In this document: piece by piece, positions 25,899 to 35,231 of the stretch | Numbering within the stretch: the first letter of the stretch is position 1 | Layout: every line of letters begins with the position of its first letter | Source: Cyanothece sp. BG0011 | Lineage (GTDB): Bacteria > Cyanobacteriota > Cyanobacteriia > Cyanobacteriales > Microcystaceae | Length of the DNA: 64,000 nucleotides | Direction of reading: 5' to 3' | NCBI RefSeq assembly: GCF_003013815.1 | Contig: NZ_PRLH01000183.1 | Coordinates: 26,892 to 90,891 of the forward strand | The notes under the pieces: model-generated | Database searches by the model: none | Seen by the model: the letters and a program-made list of their open reading frames with translations, nothing else | Told to the model about the DNA's origin: nothing | Made by a program: the position numbers and the translations under genes

Positions 25899-27116
25899 AT
25901 GAAATTTGCGATTATTGGTGGTGGTGCAAGTGGAATGGTGACTGCTTATTTATTAGAAAAACGAGGACATTCGGTAACCGTTTTTGAGAAGAAACCCTAT
26001 TTAGGGGGCAATATCATTACCTTAAATAAAAATGTTAAACCCAATCATTCTGATTGTAATTTAATTTTAGATTGTGGGGTGTTAGAATTTCCCACCGTGT
26101 TTCATAATTTTCTGAGTTTAATGCAAGAATTAGAGGTAGAATTAGAACCGATATACACAGGTTCGGGATTATTTTTAAGAGATGGCCGTTATTTTTTATC
26201 GGGAGGTATGATTAAAAAGAATTTTCAAGGGTGGAAAAGATGGTTAGAATATTTAAGATTAGATACATTATACGCCCGTTCGGCTGGACTTTGGGCTAAA
26301 CTTAAGTTTAGTAACCGACAAGAATTTTATGATCATTCTATTGCTTATTATTTGGAAAATCAATGGATTCGTAATTGTTGGTTAAAATTACTATTAATGT
26401 ATAGTTATTCTATGTCATTTCATTTAATTGATCAATTTCCAGCAGCGTTGGGAATACCTATTCTAAAAAATTATGTTTTTGTTGACTGGGTAAGGGTGAA
26501 AGGGGGTGTTTATTCTTATATTGAAAAAATTTTAGAAAGGTTAAAAGGGCAAACATTTGTTAATACAGAAATTGTTAAAATTTCTCGATTCGATAATTCA
26601 GTCAACCTTTATTTTAATGATGGAACTGATCAACAATTTGATCGGGTTGTCTTTGCTACTCCCCCGGATCAAGTCTTAAAATTATTATCAGATCCCACTG
26701 AAGAAGAAATAAAACGGTTCTCTCCTTGGAAGGAAAATAAAGCAACCAATATGATTCACCAAGATACCAGTATTTACGAACCTTATGGTATTCAAGAATT
26801 CTCGGAATTTGACTTTTTTCAAACGACAAAATCCTGGGGTTATAATGCTTATTTAAATCAAGTATGTGGGTTAAATTCTTCTGAAAAATATAGTCTTGCG
26901 TTTAATTTAGAAGAGTTAATTAATAAAGATAAAATCATTCATAGACAAGAACATGAAACTCCTTTTTATACCGTAGAAGCCCTAAAATATGTTCCAGAAA
27001 TTATCAAAACCAATGGAATGAATAATACTTATTACGCAGGGGCTTATCTTTCAGATGGCTTACACGAAGGGGCTATTACCTCAGCGTTTCGAGTTGCTGA
27101 ATTAATCGGCAAATAA
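25899..27116 (+). CDS. NAD(P)/FAD-binding amine-oxidase-like protein
   Basis: 405 residues. It begins directly with the Rossmann motif KFAIIGGGASGMVTAYLLEK and VTVFEKKPYLGGN. A central VRVKGGVYSYIEKI segment and DRVVFATPPDQVLKLL correspond to the second FAD block. The C-terminus TYYAGAYLSDGLHEGAITSA is the closing FAD motif. This is typical of the flavin amine-oxidase/protoporphyrinogen-oxidase superfamily. GGAG precedes the ATG. Probably cotranscribed with the preceding FAD gene and perhaps acting on the same substrate; both claims are inference. Confidence 0.8.
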   Translation: MKFAIIGGGASGMVTAYLLEKRGHSVTVFEKKPYLGGNIITLNKNVKPNHSDCNLILDCGVLEFPTVFHNFLSLMQELEVELEPIYTGSGLFLRDGRYFLSGGMIKKNFQGWKRWLEYLRLDTLYARSAGLWAKLKFSNRQEFYDHSIAYYLENQWIRNCWLKLLLMYSYSMSFHLIDQFPAALGIPILKNYVFVDWVRVKGGVYSYIEKILERLKGQTFVNTEIVKISRFDNSVNLYFNDGTDQQFDRVVFATPPDQVLKLLSDPTEEEIKRFSPWKENKATNMIHQDTSIYEPYGIQEFSEFDFFQTTKSWGYNAYLNQVCGLNSSEKYSLAFNLEELINKDKIIHRQEHETPFYTVEALKYVPEIIKTNGMNNTYYAGAYLSDGLHEGAITSAFRVAELIGK

Positions 27117-27153
27117 ACTATAATAACTGAGAAGATATAGAAAATCATGTAAC

Positions 27154-28062
27154 ATGAAACAATTATCCGATCTATCTTCAAAACAATTATCTGACTGGTT
27201 ATCAGAAGCATCACAACAAACCCAAAAAGGGAAATTACCCAATTATATTCCTCTACTCCAAGACAGTAAACCGAGTGTATTAACGATTTGTATTATCACT
27301 AAAAATAATTATATTCTCAGCCAAGGTGATAGTCAGATAAAGTTTCCTTTAATGAGTATTATTAAACCTTTTTTATTGTTGTATCTACTCTCAGAGTTTG
27401 GAGAAGAATTAATCTTTCAAAAAGTAGGTTCTCAACCGTCTAATTATTCCTTTAACTCTTTAAAACAATTACAATTAGATCAAGGATTTCCTCGTAATCC
27501 TATGATTAATAGTGGTGCGTTAACCTTAGCCTCTTTACTTCCTGGAAATGATGGGGATAGGAAATGTCAAAACCTACAACAATGGTTAAACCAACACAGT
27601 CAATGTGATCTATTTTTAGATGAATTGATGTTACACTCGGTTCAATCTTTACCGAATCTTCGCAATAAAGCTATTATCGATGAATTAACTAAAACCGGAC
27701 AAATTAATGACCCGGACATTACCCTGGATACTTATAATAAAATTTGCTGCCTTTCGGGAAACATTATTGAGTTAGCCCGTTTAGGTTTATTATTAGTTAA
27801 TAGCCCGAATATATCGACGAAAAATGCTACAATTGTCCGAAATATTATGACCACTTGTGGACTGTATGAAGCCTCCGAAAACTTAGCCAAACATATTGGC
27901 TTTCCCAGTAAATCAGGGGTGAGTGGTGCTATCTTATCTATAGTGCCAGAACAAGGAGCGATCGCCTGTTATAGTCCCCCTTTAGATGCACAAGGAAACT
28001 CGGTGGCGAGTTTATATCTCATTGAAAAAATAGCTACCGCATTACATACTAGGGAAAAGTAG
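27154..28062 (+). CDS. glsA: Glutaminase
   Basis: 302 residues, the usual length for bacterial GlsA. It shows the beta-lactamase-like fold motifs of the family: FPLMSIIKPF with the S-x-x-K catalytic pair (about 69-72), FPRNPMINSGAL (~115), the Tyr/Asn region TLDTYNKICCLSGN, and KSGVSGAILS near 250. It should hydrolyse glutamine to glutamate and ammonium in the cytosol. The gap to the FAD gene is 37 nt, so readthrough from the upstream pair is possible. Confidence 0.9.
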   Translation: MKQLSDLSSKQLSDWLSEASQQTQKGKLPNYIPLLQDSKPSVLTICIITKNNYILSQGDSQIKFPLMSIIKPFLLLYLLSEFGEELIFQKVGSQPSNYSFNSLKQLQLDQGFPRNPMINSGALTLASLLPGNDGDRKCQNLQQWLNQHSQCDLFLDELMLHSVQSLPNLRNKAIIDELTKTGQINDPDITLDTYNKICCLSGNIIELARLGLLLVNSPNISTKNATIVRNIMTTCGLYEASENLAKHIGFPSKSGVSGAILSIVPEQGAIACYSPPLDAQGNSVASLYLIEKIATALHTREK

Positions 28063-28098
28063 GCTATCACTATATTTCAACAATTAAGAATCTCCTAA

Positions 28099-28539
28099 TC
28101 AAAAAATTAAGTCATCAAGAAGATAAGGAGATTGCTCAGGTAAATCTACATCATATTCTGCTTGTACAATTTCAACTGCATCTTGATAGATTTCTTCAAA
28201 TTGCTTTTCTAGTTTAGGCTTCATACCAGGAGCATATTTACCTTTTAAATTTTTTTTGAAAGCCAAAACCTCGGCTTTCCATTTCCTGCAACATTCTTCT
28301 AAGGGAACATAGTCAATCTTTAAAAGATGTTCAATTTGTCTTCTTAATAAGCTAACCACTGCGCTATATTCACTACGTCCCAAAGCTTCAATTTCCTCAA
28401 TAATATTGTCCCAATCTATTTCCCCTAAATGTTTGATTTCTTGATGGGTATTCACCAGCTTTCGTAAAGCTTTCCCTTGTTCTATTGTCCATTGATAATA
28501 ATCTGTTTCGTAAGTCGTAGCCATTGCTATGTTACGCAT
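28099..28539 (-). CDS. DUF29 protein
   Basis: 146 residues from ATG 28539, which has AGAGG at good spacing; a second ATG at 28524 is also possible. ETDYYQWTIEQGKALR at the N-terminus, then DWDNIIEEIEALGRSE and LLRRQIEHLLKIDY, are the conserved blocks of the DUF29 family, which is very common in cyanobacteria. Mostly helical, soluble. Function unknown. It lies between glsA (convergent) and mgtE (same strand). Confidence 0.9.
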   Translation of the reverse strand: MRNIAMATTYETDYYQWTIEQGKALRKLVNTHQEIKHLGEIDWDNIIEEIEALGRSEYSAVVSLLRRQIEHLLKIDYVPLEECCRKWKAEVLAFKKNLKGKYAPGMKPKLEKQFEEIYQDAVEIVQAEYDVDLPEQSPYLLDDLIF

Positions 28540-28565
28540 AGCTTAACCTCTTCTCAAAAGAATGT

Positions 28566-29960
28566 TTAAAGTCCTAAAACAAGTCTAGCAATAGAAAAAT
28601 AAATTAACACCCCAATCACATCCACTGCCGTGGTAATAAACGGGGCCGACATCAAAGCCGGATCGAGGCCAAAGGATCGGAAGACAAAGGGTAGGGCCGA
28701 ACCCGCAACCGAGGCCAAAATAGCGATCGCCACCAAACTAATTCCCACAGAAATCGACACTAACCAGTTACCCTGGAGTCCATAGGCCCACACCGTCGCT
28801 AAGGCCCCTAAGGCCACCCCTAATAAGGCCCCGGCCATCAATTCCCTTAAGATCACCTGTCCGGCACCGAGATCCCTAATATCCTCCGTATTTAAGCCCC
28901 GAATCACCACCGTTGAAGACTGGGCCCCAACGTTACCCCCCGTCCCTGTTAACAGGGGAATAAACGCCGTCAGAATAGCCATTTGTTCGAGTAACCCCAC
29001 TTGAGATTTAATAATGGTTCCAGTGACGGTATTGGTTAACAGTAAGATGAGTAACCACATCACCCGTTTACGGGCCACGGTAATTAAACTGGTTTGAAAG
29101 TAGTTATCCCCATCAGACTGCACCCCACCCAAAGCATAGATATCTTCGGTGGCTTCTTGTTGTAAGATATCGATGACATCATCGACGGTAACCACCCCCA
29201 CTAATCTTTCTTCTTTGTCCACCACCGGAACCGCTAATAAGTCGTACCGTTGAATCACCCGCGCTACATCTTCTTGATCGTCATTGGTGTTAACAGAAAC
29301 GATGTCTTTGGCCATGATTTCCCCTAGGGTGACGTCTGGGGAAGATAACACCAAATCTCGCAAAGAAACAATACCCACCAAATGACGAAAGGCATCAGTG
29401 ACGTAGAGATAATAAACAATTTCTGAAGCGGTGGCTAAGGTTCTAATTCTTTCTAGGGTTTGGGCGGCGGTTAAACTTTGTTTGAGGGAAATATATTCTG
29501 GGGTCATGATGCGCCCGGCGGTGTATTCCTCGTACCCTAATAATAAGGCGGTGGTTTGTCGTTCTTCAGGGCTTAATTGTTCGAGTAAACGACGGACTAC
29601 TTTAGCTGGTAATTCATCAAATAAACGGGCGCGATCGTCCGGGGACATTTCGTCTACAATATCCCTAACCTCTTGTTGTTTAAACTGTTCAATTAACGAT
29701 TGTTGAACCGTTGAGTCTAAATGTTCGTAAACGGCGATCGCTTCTTCTTTGACCAATAAGCGAAAGGCGATCACTTGCATTGACTGGGGTAACCCTTCAA
29801 TGGCCTCAGCAATATCAACTGGTTGCACCGGAACTAAAAGGGATTTCGCCCCTTGTAAATTTCCCTGTTCTAATAATAAGGCCAATTGGTTGCACACTAA
29901 TTGACGCAACTCTTTACGGGTATTTGATTGTATTGCGGTTACGGGTTCTTTGGGGTTCAC
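28566..29960 (-). CDS. mgtE: Magnesium transporter MgtE
   Basis: 464 residues. The N-terminal superhelical domain (about 20-140) with QEVRDIVDEMSPDDRARLFDEL is followed by two CBS domains (TAGRIMTPEYISL...; GEIMAKDIVSV..., GVVTVDDVIDIL). The five-helix transmembrane channel has GTGGNVGAQSSTVVIRG, the selectivity-helix signature, and the conserved LDPALMSAPFITTAVD. It takes up Mg2+ (and possibly Co2+), gated by intracellular Mg2+ through the cytoplasmic domains. No M-box-like leader could be recognised by eye. Confidence 0.95.
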   Translation of the reverse strand: MNPKEPVTAIQSNTRKELRQLVCNQLALLLEQGNLQGAKSLLVPVQPVDIAEAIEGLPQSMQVIAFRLLVKEEAIAVYEHLDSTVQQSLIEQFKQQEVRDIVDEMSPDDRARLFDELPAKVVRRLLEQLSPEERQTTALLLGYEEYTAGRIMTPEYISLKQSLTAAQTLERIRTLATASEIVYYLYVTDAFRHLVGIVSLRDLVLSSPDVTLGEIMAKDIVSVNTNDDQEDVARVIQRYDLLAVPVVDKEERLVGVVTVDDVIDILQQEATEDIYALGGVQSDGDNYFQTSLITVARKRVMWLLILLLTNTVTGTIIKSQVGLLEQMAILTAFIPLLTGTGGNVGAQSSTVVIRGLNTEDIRDLGAGQVILRELMAGALLGVALGALATVWAYGLQGNWLVSISVGISLVAIAILASVAGSALPFVFRSFGLDPALMSAPFITTAVDVIGVLIYFSIARLVLGL

Positions 29961-30148
29961 TTTCTAATTCGATCAAGAACCCATAGGGAAATTTGTTCTA
30001 TGGGTGGATTTTGATGACAATCATAATTGATTTTATGTTACTTCATCAACTGATTGGTTTACAATTTGACGAGACGCAAGATGACACAATATAACATAAA
30101 CACATTACTATCGTTATCAGTCCCTAACTTTAACTAGAAAAAGAAAAT

Positions 30149-31750
30149 ATGGTTTCTGAGCAAACTTGTACCCTAGCAGCCATTGATATTGGCACCAATT
30201 CCATTCACATGGTAATTGTGGAAATTGATAAAACCTTACCCGCTTTTACCATTATTTCACGGGAAAAAGATACGGTTCGTTTAGGGGAGAGAGATCCCAA
30301 AACAGGGAATTTAACTGAAGCTGCGATCGCCCGTTCTTTGGCTTCTCTGAGGCGATGTAAAGACTTAGCGGACAGTTTCAATGTCGAACAGATTATTGCG
30401 GCTGCCACCAGTGCCACCCGAGAGGCCCCCAATGGGTTAGACTTTATCTGGCAGGTTGAAGAACAAATCGGGATTACCATTAATTTGATTTCGGGGTATG
30501 AAGAGGCCCGTCGCATCTATTTGGGGGTGTTATCGGGGATGGATTTCCAAGAAAAACCCCACGTTATCATTGATATTGGTGGGGGGTCAACGGAAATTAT
30601 CCTGGCAGATTCTGTCGAACCGCGATTTTTAAGCAGTACCAAAGTTGGGGCCGTTCGTCTGACCAATGAGTTTATCACCACGGACCCCATTGATGAGTCA
30701 GAATTAACCTATTTACGGGCCTATGTGCGAGGAATGTTAGAGCGGCCCATTGATGAGGTTAAACGGAAACTGAAACCAGGGGAAATCCCCCAAACCGTAG
30801 GGACATCAGGAACCATTGAAACGTTGGTTGGTATCCATGCTATCCAAACGTTAGGGGAACTCCCAAGCCCGTTACAAGGGTATCAAATGAGTCGGAAAGA
30901 CCTCAAAGATATGGTCAAAAAATTCGTTTCTTTAACCTACGAAGAACGGGTCGATCTATCAGGAATGTCCGAAAAAAGAGCGGAGATTATTGTTGCTGGT
31001 GCAGTCATTCTTTTAGAAGCCATGACTATGTTAGACCTGGAAACAATTACCATTTGTGAAAGGGCTTTACGAGAAGGAATGATCGTTGATTGGATGTTAA
31101 GCCACGGATTAATTGAAGATCGACTGAGTTTTCAAACGGCAGTTCGTCAACGAAGTGTTTATAAAATTGCTCGTAAATATCAAGTTGATCTCGGTTATGG
31201 GGAAACCGTGGCTACTTTTGCAGTGAGTTTATTTGAGCAACTGGCTGGTGTTCTTCATGACTGGGAAAAAAGCGACCAAGAATTATTATGGTCAGCCGCT
31301 ATTTTACATAATTGTGGGGTTTATATTAGTCATTCATCCCATCATAAACACTCTTATTATTTAATTCGTCACGCAGAATTATTAGGGTTTACTGAAATTG
31401 AAATCGAAACTATTGCTAATATTGCCCGTTATCACCGTAAAAGTACCCCGAAGAAGAAACATGACGCTTATAGTAAATTACCGGATAAATATCGTAAACG
31501 AATTAAACAATTGAGTGCGATGTTACGGATTGCTGTGGCTTTAGATCGTCGGCAAATTGGTGCTATTAAAGAAATTGATTGTAAATACGATGAAGAATAT
31601 AAAAAGCTTCATTTACATCTAATTCCCTCTAATTCACAGGATGATTGTGCTTTAGAATTATGGAATTTAGACTATAAAAAAGTCGTCTTTGAAGACTTAT
31701 TTGATGTCAAAATTGTCGCCACTGTAGAATCACAATTAGTCCCTAATTAA
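30149..31750 (+). CDS. ppx: Exopolyphosphatase / Ppx-GppA family
   Basis: 533 residues. The ASKHA phosphate motifs are AAIDIGTNSIHMVIVE (9-24) and HVIIDIGGGSTEIILAD (~137). An HD-domain-like C-terminal part begins near 330 (ILHNCGVYISHSSHHKHSYY, with His residues). The length fits the longer Ppx form. It hydrolyses terminal phosphates of polyphosphate and perhaps pppGpp. Divergent from mgtE. Confidence 0.9.
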   Translation: MVSEQTCTLAAIDIGTNSIHMVIVEIDKTLPAFTIISREKDTVRLGERDPKTGNLTEAAIARSLASLRRCKDLADSFNVEQIIAAATSATREAPNGLDFIWQVEEQIGITINLISGYEEARRIYLGVLSGMDFQEKPHVIIDIGGGSTEIILADSVEPRFLSSTKVGAVRLTNEFITTDPIDESELTYLRAYVRGMLERPIDEVKRKLKPGEIPQTVGTSGTIETLVGIHAIQTLGELPSPLQGYQMSRKDLKDMVKKFVSLTYEERVDLSGMSEKRAEIIVAGAVILLEAMTMLDLETITICERALREGMIVDWMLSHGLIEDRLSFQTAVRQRSVYKIARKYQVDLGYGETVATFAVSLFEQLAGVLHDWEKSDQELLWSAAILHNCGVYISHSSHHKHSYYLIRHAELLGFTEIEIETIANIARYHRKSTPKKKHDAYSKLPDKYRKRIKQLSAMLRIAVALDRRQIGAIKEIDCKYDEEYKKLHLHLIPSNSQDDCALELWNLDYKKVVFEDLFDVKIVATVESQLVPN

Positions 31751-31959
31751 TAGAGAGGTTATCAATGAATAATGAATAAAAATTATTATTGGACGCAATA
31801 GTAAATGACTGTTTAATTAAACAATAACCACTCATCCCTATGGAAACGATAGACTAATTCCCATTACTAACAATCATTAATATTGTCTAAATAAATTCCC
31901 ACCAACCTGTAAGATTGTTTTAATACTTGCCGTTACATAAATATAGGAAGAACTCACAC

Positions 31960-34158
31960 ATGACAGTTGCTAGTGCAATCCCCGCATTTTGTCAAGGAAT
32001 TCAACATTTTGGTGAAAACTTACCCAACTACGAACAATATACGACAGAAGCAGCCATAAAATCAGGGGATACAGCTATTTCCTCAGCTAATGACCCTAAC
32101 GCGGTTTTTCAAACCCTCCTGGCAGCCGACGCATTACGCTACTTAACCCTACAAACTGCAGCCACCAAACAATCGGGCCATCCGGGAGGCTTTGCAAGTA
32201 TCGCCGACACCATTGCAGCCTTAGTGATGTTAGGTCATAAGAACATTATTACTGAAGTCGGTCATCATGCTCCAGGTTTCTACAGCAATATGTTTTTAGA
32301 CCGTTCCTTAGAAGATATGGGCATCACCACTGTGCAACAGATGGGTGAACGGTTTAGGGAAATGCACGGACTTTTAGGACATCTTTCTGGTCAAATACCC
32401 GGACTGCTCAACCCGGCCGGACCGTTGGGACAAGGACAACATTTTGCCATGGCCGGTGCGAAGTTACATCCTGGTACACTGTTTCCTGTCACCATTGGAG
32501 ATGGTGGGTTAGGGGAACCCTATATTATGAGTAGCTTTGCCCACTTCAATACTTCTTTCCCCGATGTCACTAACTTTTTACCCATCTTGGTGTGGAATGG
32601 TTATTCCCAGGAACATCATAGTATGGTTTCCACTAAGACCAATGAAGAAATGATTGCTTATTGGCAAGGCAATGGCTTTGCTGAGGTGATTTTAATTAAT
32701 GCCAAAGACTATGACGACAGCAACCAAGCAGGGGAATATGTCGATAGTACCCAGTTTTCTCTGGCTAAACGAATGGCCTTTACCCAAGCTATTTTAGAAG
32801 CAACGGATAAAGCAGCTAAGTCGGCTTTAAGTGGGACGTTAACCGTTCTCATCGTCAAACAACTCAAAGGGGCCGGGGTTCATAAACGGGGTGCCAAGTC
32901 TCATAATCTATATCCTGGGGATAGTTTAGAAAAAGACTATATTGTCAGTGCCTTGAAAGAACGAGCTTTGTCTCCTGAAGCTTGGCAAATGGTTCGGACT
33001 AACTTTGAACGGTCTGCTGGTGGTCCTGCATCCCATAACGTCGTCACAGAGAAGGTGTTACCCTTGCCAGAGTTGGGAGAGTTACCTTTAACCGAATACG
33101 AAGTCCATGGGGAGAAAAAAGTGGCTACCACTGCTATGGGTGAGTTAGTGGTTCATGTGGGACAAAAAGACCCTAACTTTCTCGTGGCCAATGCGGATGG
33201 CAATGCTGCCTCTGGCATTAATAATATCAATATTGGTTTAAAAATTGTTCATCCTACTGTTGATGACCTTTATTTTCAAGGGCCAGGGGGACAGGTGTAT
33301 GAACCCTTAAGTGAAGATGCCTGCGCCGGGTTAGCTGCCGGTTTGGCTTTATTTGGGGCGAGAACCTTATGGTGTTCCTATGAGTCTTTTGCTATTAATG
33401 GGTTACCCATCTGGCAAACGGTGACCCAAGCTATGGCCGAGTTACGTCGTCCTACTCCTTCTACTATTACTTTATTCACAGCAGGGGCTTTAGAACAAGG
33501 GCGCAACGGTTGGACTCATCAACGCCCCGAAATTGAGAATTATTTCGCAGGTATGATGCGTAATGGTAACATTTTTCCTCTGTTTCCCTGTGATGCCAAT
33601 AGTATTCAAGTGTGTTATGAATGGGCGGTACAAACTAAGAATAAAGGGATAACCATTACTGCTAGTAAATCACCCTTACCGGTACGCACAACCTTAGAGC
33701 AAACCCGTCAAGGTTTACAAGATGGGGGCATCATTTTACATGAGAGTGAAGGCAAGAAAAAAGTTGTTTTTGCTGTTATCGGTGACATGACTTTAATTCC
33801 TGTGTTTGATGCTGCTTTGCACTTAGAAAATGAAGGCATCGGGGTTAAAATTGTTTCGGTGGTTAGTCCCCGTCGCTTATATCGTCCCCATGACGTTGCT
33901 TGGGACACTTGCACTGAAAAAGATAGTCATTTTCTAGATGATGAAGGCTTTGAAAAACTGTTTGGTGGTGATGCTTTAATAGGGGTGACTGGTGGTACGT
34001 CTGCTATGTTAGAACCCGTTATGTTACGGAGTAATAGTCAGCGAGATACCTTTGCTTGGAAGCGTGGGGAAACGGCTTCAAGTGCCGGAGAAATTATGGA
34101 ATTTAATGGTTTAACCGCAGACGCTTTAAGTAAGCGAGCCAACGAGTTATTAAGTTAA
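31960..34158 (+). CDS. Thiamine-diphosphate enzyme of the transketolase/phosphoketolase superfamily
   Basis: About 732 residues from ATG 31960 (AGGAAG upstream; an earlier TTG at 31927 is unlikely). The ThDP motif IGDGGLGEP...LPILVWNGY resembles phosphoketolase more than transketolase. TKQSGHPGGFASIADTIAAL resembles the transketolase N-terminus. A pyrimidine-binding region follows (ADGNAASGI, YESFAINGLPIWQTVTQAMAE), and the C-terminal domain has VSPRRLYRPHDVAWDTC. Carbon flow at sugar-phosphate level is the likely role. I could not decide which reaction it catalyses. Confidence 0.7.
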   Translation: MTVASAIPAFCQGIQHFGENLPNYEQYTTEAAIKSGDTAISSANDPNAVFQTLLAADALRYLTLQTAATKQSGHPGGFASIADTIAALVMLGHKNIITEVGHHAPGFYSNMFLDRSLEDMGITTVQQMGERFREMHGLLGHLSGQIPGLLNPAGPLGQGQHFAMAGAKLHPGTLFPVTIGDGGLGEPYIMSSFAHFNTSFPDVTNFLPILVWNGYSQEHHSMVSTKTNEEMIAYWQGNGFAEVILINAKDYDDSNQAGEYVDSTQFSLAKRMAFTQAILEATDKAAKSALSGTLTVLIVKQLKGAGVHKRGAKSHNLYPGDSLEKDYIVSALKERALSPEAWQMVRTNFERSAGGPASHNVVTEKVLPLPELGELPLTEYEVHGEKKVATTAMGELVVHVGQKDPNFLVANADGNAASGINNINIGLKIVHPTVDDLYFQGPGGQVYEPLSEDACAGLAAGLALFGARTLWCSYESFAINGLPIWQTVTQAMAELRRPTPSTITLFTAGALEQGRNGWTHQRPEIENYFAGMMRNGNIFPLFPCDANSIQVCYEWAVQTKNKGITITASKSPLPVRTTLEQTRQGLQDGGIILHESEGKKKVVFAVIGDMTLIPVFDAALHLENEGIGVKIVSVVSPRRLYRPHDVAWDTCTEKDSHFLDDEGFEKLFGGDALIGVTGGTSAMLEPVMLRSNSQRDTFAWKRGETASSAGEIMEFNGLTADALSKRANELLS

Positions 34159-34174
34159 GTTTGTAGCTAGTATT

Positions 34175-34199
34175 GTAGGGTGGGCAATGCCCACCTTAT
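34175..34199. repeat. 25-bp palindrome, GTAGGGTGGG subtype
   Basis: GTAGGGTGGG, centre CAATG, CCCACCTTAT. It lies 16 nt after the ThDP enzyme stop, and the truncated DUF1524 remnant begins within 10 nt of its right end. Confidence 0.85.
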
Positions 34200-34206
34200 A
34201 TTGTAG

Positions 34207-34569
34207 GTATCGATCAAAAATATTAAAAGAAAAGCAAAAATAGCTCGTTATATATTAAGAGAAATAAATAATCACTCTATAGACAATCGAGAATTAGTGA
34301 CAAATGCGAATGAAGCACAAATTAATTTGGAACATATATTACCTCAGCAACCTAGAGATCAATGGAAACAAGCATTTTTACAAAACTTATCTAATACAGA
34401 AAATATTGAACTTGAAACATACATTGATCGATTAGGAAATATGACATTATTAGATATCTCAATAAATAAAAAAATATTAGAGTATTCTGATTGGAATCCA
34501 CAAAATATTGAAGACAGACAAACAAAAATGGCCAATATTGCCTCTAAAGTTTGGCGTATTGATATTTAA
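34207..34569 (+). pseudogene. C-terminal remnant of a DUF262/DUF1524 (GmrSD-type) protein
   Basis: About 120 codons are open from 34207, but the frame has no credible start before ATG-less sequence. It carries INLEHILPQQP, RLGNMTLL and a Trp-rich end, the C-terminal HNH-like DUF1524 domain of GmrSD-type restriction proteins (His and Pro of the HILPQ motif retained). The N-terminal DUF262 ParB-like nucleotide-binding domain is absent. An internal GTG at 34297 could produce 90 residues. It probably derives from a lost Type IV restriction gene. Confidence 0.7.
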
Positions 34570-34673
34570 CTCATATATCAGGGGATCATTTGCGATCGCC
34601 TTATACTCTCTCACCCCTCAGACATCTCTAGAGTCTGCTAAACTAAAAAAAACTCTAGTGCTAGGGTAATGCG

Positions 34674-34895
34674 ATGAAAAGTAGTATAGAGTATGTGGGA
34701 ACTGTAAAAGCTGCATCCCTTCTTAAAATATGTCCTCAACGAGTGCGCCAACTGTTAGCTGAGGGAAGAATCAAAGGAGCCTTTAAAATTCGCCACTTAA
34801 CGGGAATCTCATTGATAAAAAATTACCCGACAAAATATATTTTATCGGGTAAGATGGAAAAGTATGCTTATTTATCTACCATTTCAACAGATTAA
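34674..34895 (+). CDS. Small helix-turn-helix (excisionase-like) protein, C-terminus probably replaced
   Basis: 73 residues. [20 protein letters not shown] and [14 protein letters not shown] form a MerR/excisionase-type winged HTH, as in short cyanobacterial DNA-binding proteins. Homologues usually continue with a short segment after AFKIG..W.IP. Here the frame instead reads [21 protein letters not shown], encoded partly by a palindrome (34823-34852). It ends inside the ndhE 3' end (20-nt convergent overlap). Probably a decayed gene. Confidence 0.5.
   Translation: MKSSIEYVGTVKAASLLKICPQRVRQLLAEGRIKGAFKIRHLTGISLIKNYPTKYILSGKMEKYAYLSTISTD
34823..34852. repeat. 30-bp AT-rich palindrome
   Basis: TTACCCGACAAAATA and TATTTTATCGGGTAA are reverse complements except for one position. 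It is within the 3' end of the HTH gene and just beyond the ndhE stop, so it may act as a terminator hairpin for the ndhAIGE transcript. Confidence 0.7.
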
Positions 34896-35187
34896 ATTGT
34901 TCCATATCTGTTGTTTCACGGTTACGATAAATGGTCAAAACAATGGCTAAACCTACTGCCGCCTCTGCTGCTGCTACGGTAATGACAAACACGGTAAAAA
35001 TTTGACCTTTAATGCCAACAGGATCAAGAAAATTAGAAAATCCCATTAAGTTAAGATTAACCGCATTTAGAAGTAATTCGATAGACATTAAAACTCTTAC
35101 TGCATTGCGACTAATCACTAAACCATAAATTCCAATACAGAAAAGGGCTGCAGCCAGTAATAAGCAAAACTCTAATTGTATTTCCAT
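34876..35187 (-). CDS. ndhE: NAD(P)H-quinone oxidoreductase subunit 4L (NuoK type)
   Basis: 103 residues, three transmembrane helices: [17 protein letters not shown], a middle helix with the membrane Glu in [15 protein letters not shown], and [17 protein letters not shown] with a second conserved Glu. Both Glu residues belong to the proton-translocation path of complex I. Last gene of the ndhA-I-G-E operon, 44 nt after ndhG. Confidence 0.96.
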   Translation of the reverse strand: MEIQLEFCLLLAAALFCIGIYGLVISRNAVRVLMSIELLLNAVNLNLMGFSNFLDPVGIKGQIFTVFVITVAAAEAAVGLAIVLTIYRNRETTDMEQFNLLKW

Positions 35188-35231
35188 AACACCTCAATTT
35201 TAGACAAAAACTAACAGTAATTTCTAGGTTC

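Noticed and set aside
29961..30148. Possible magnesium riboswitch upstream of mgtE
   Set aside because: No recognisable M-box core; the short AT-rich leader gives no support.
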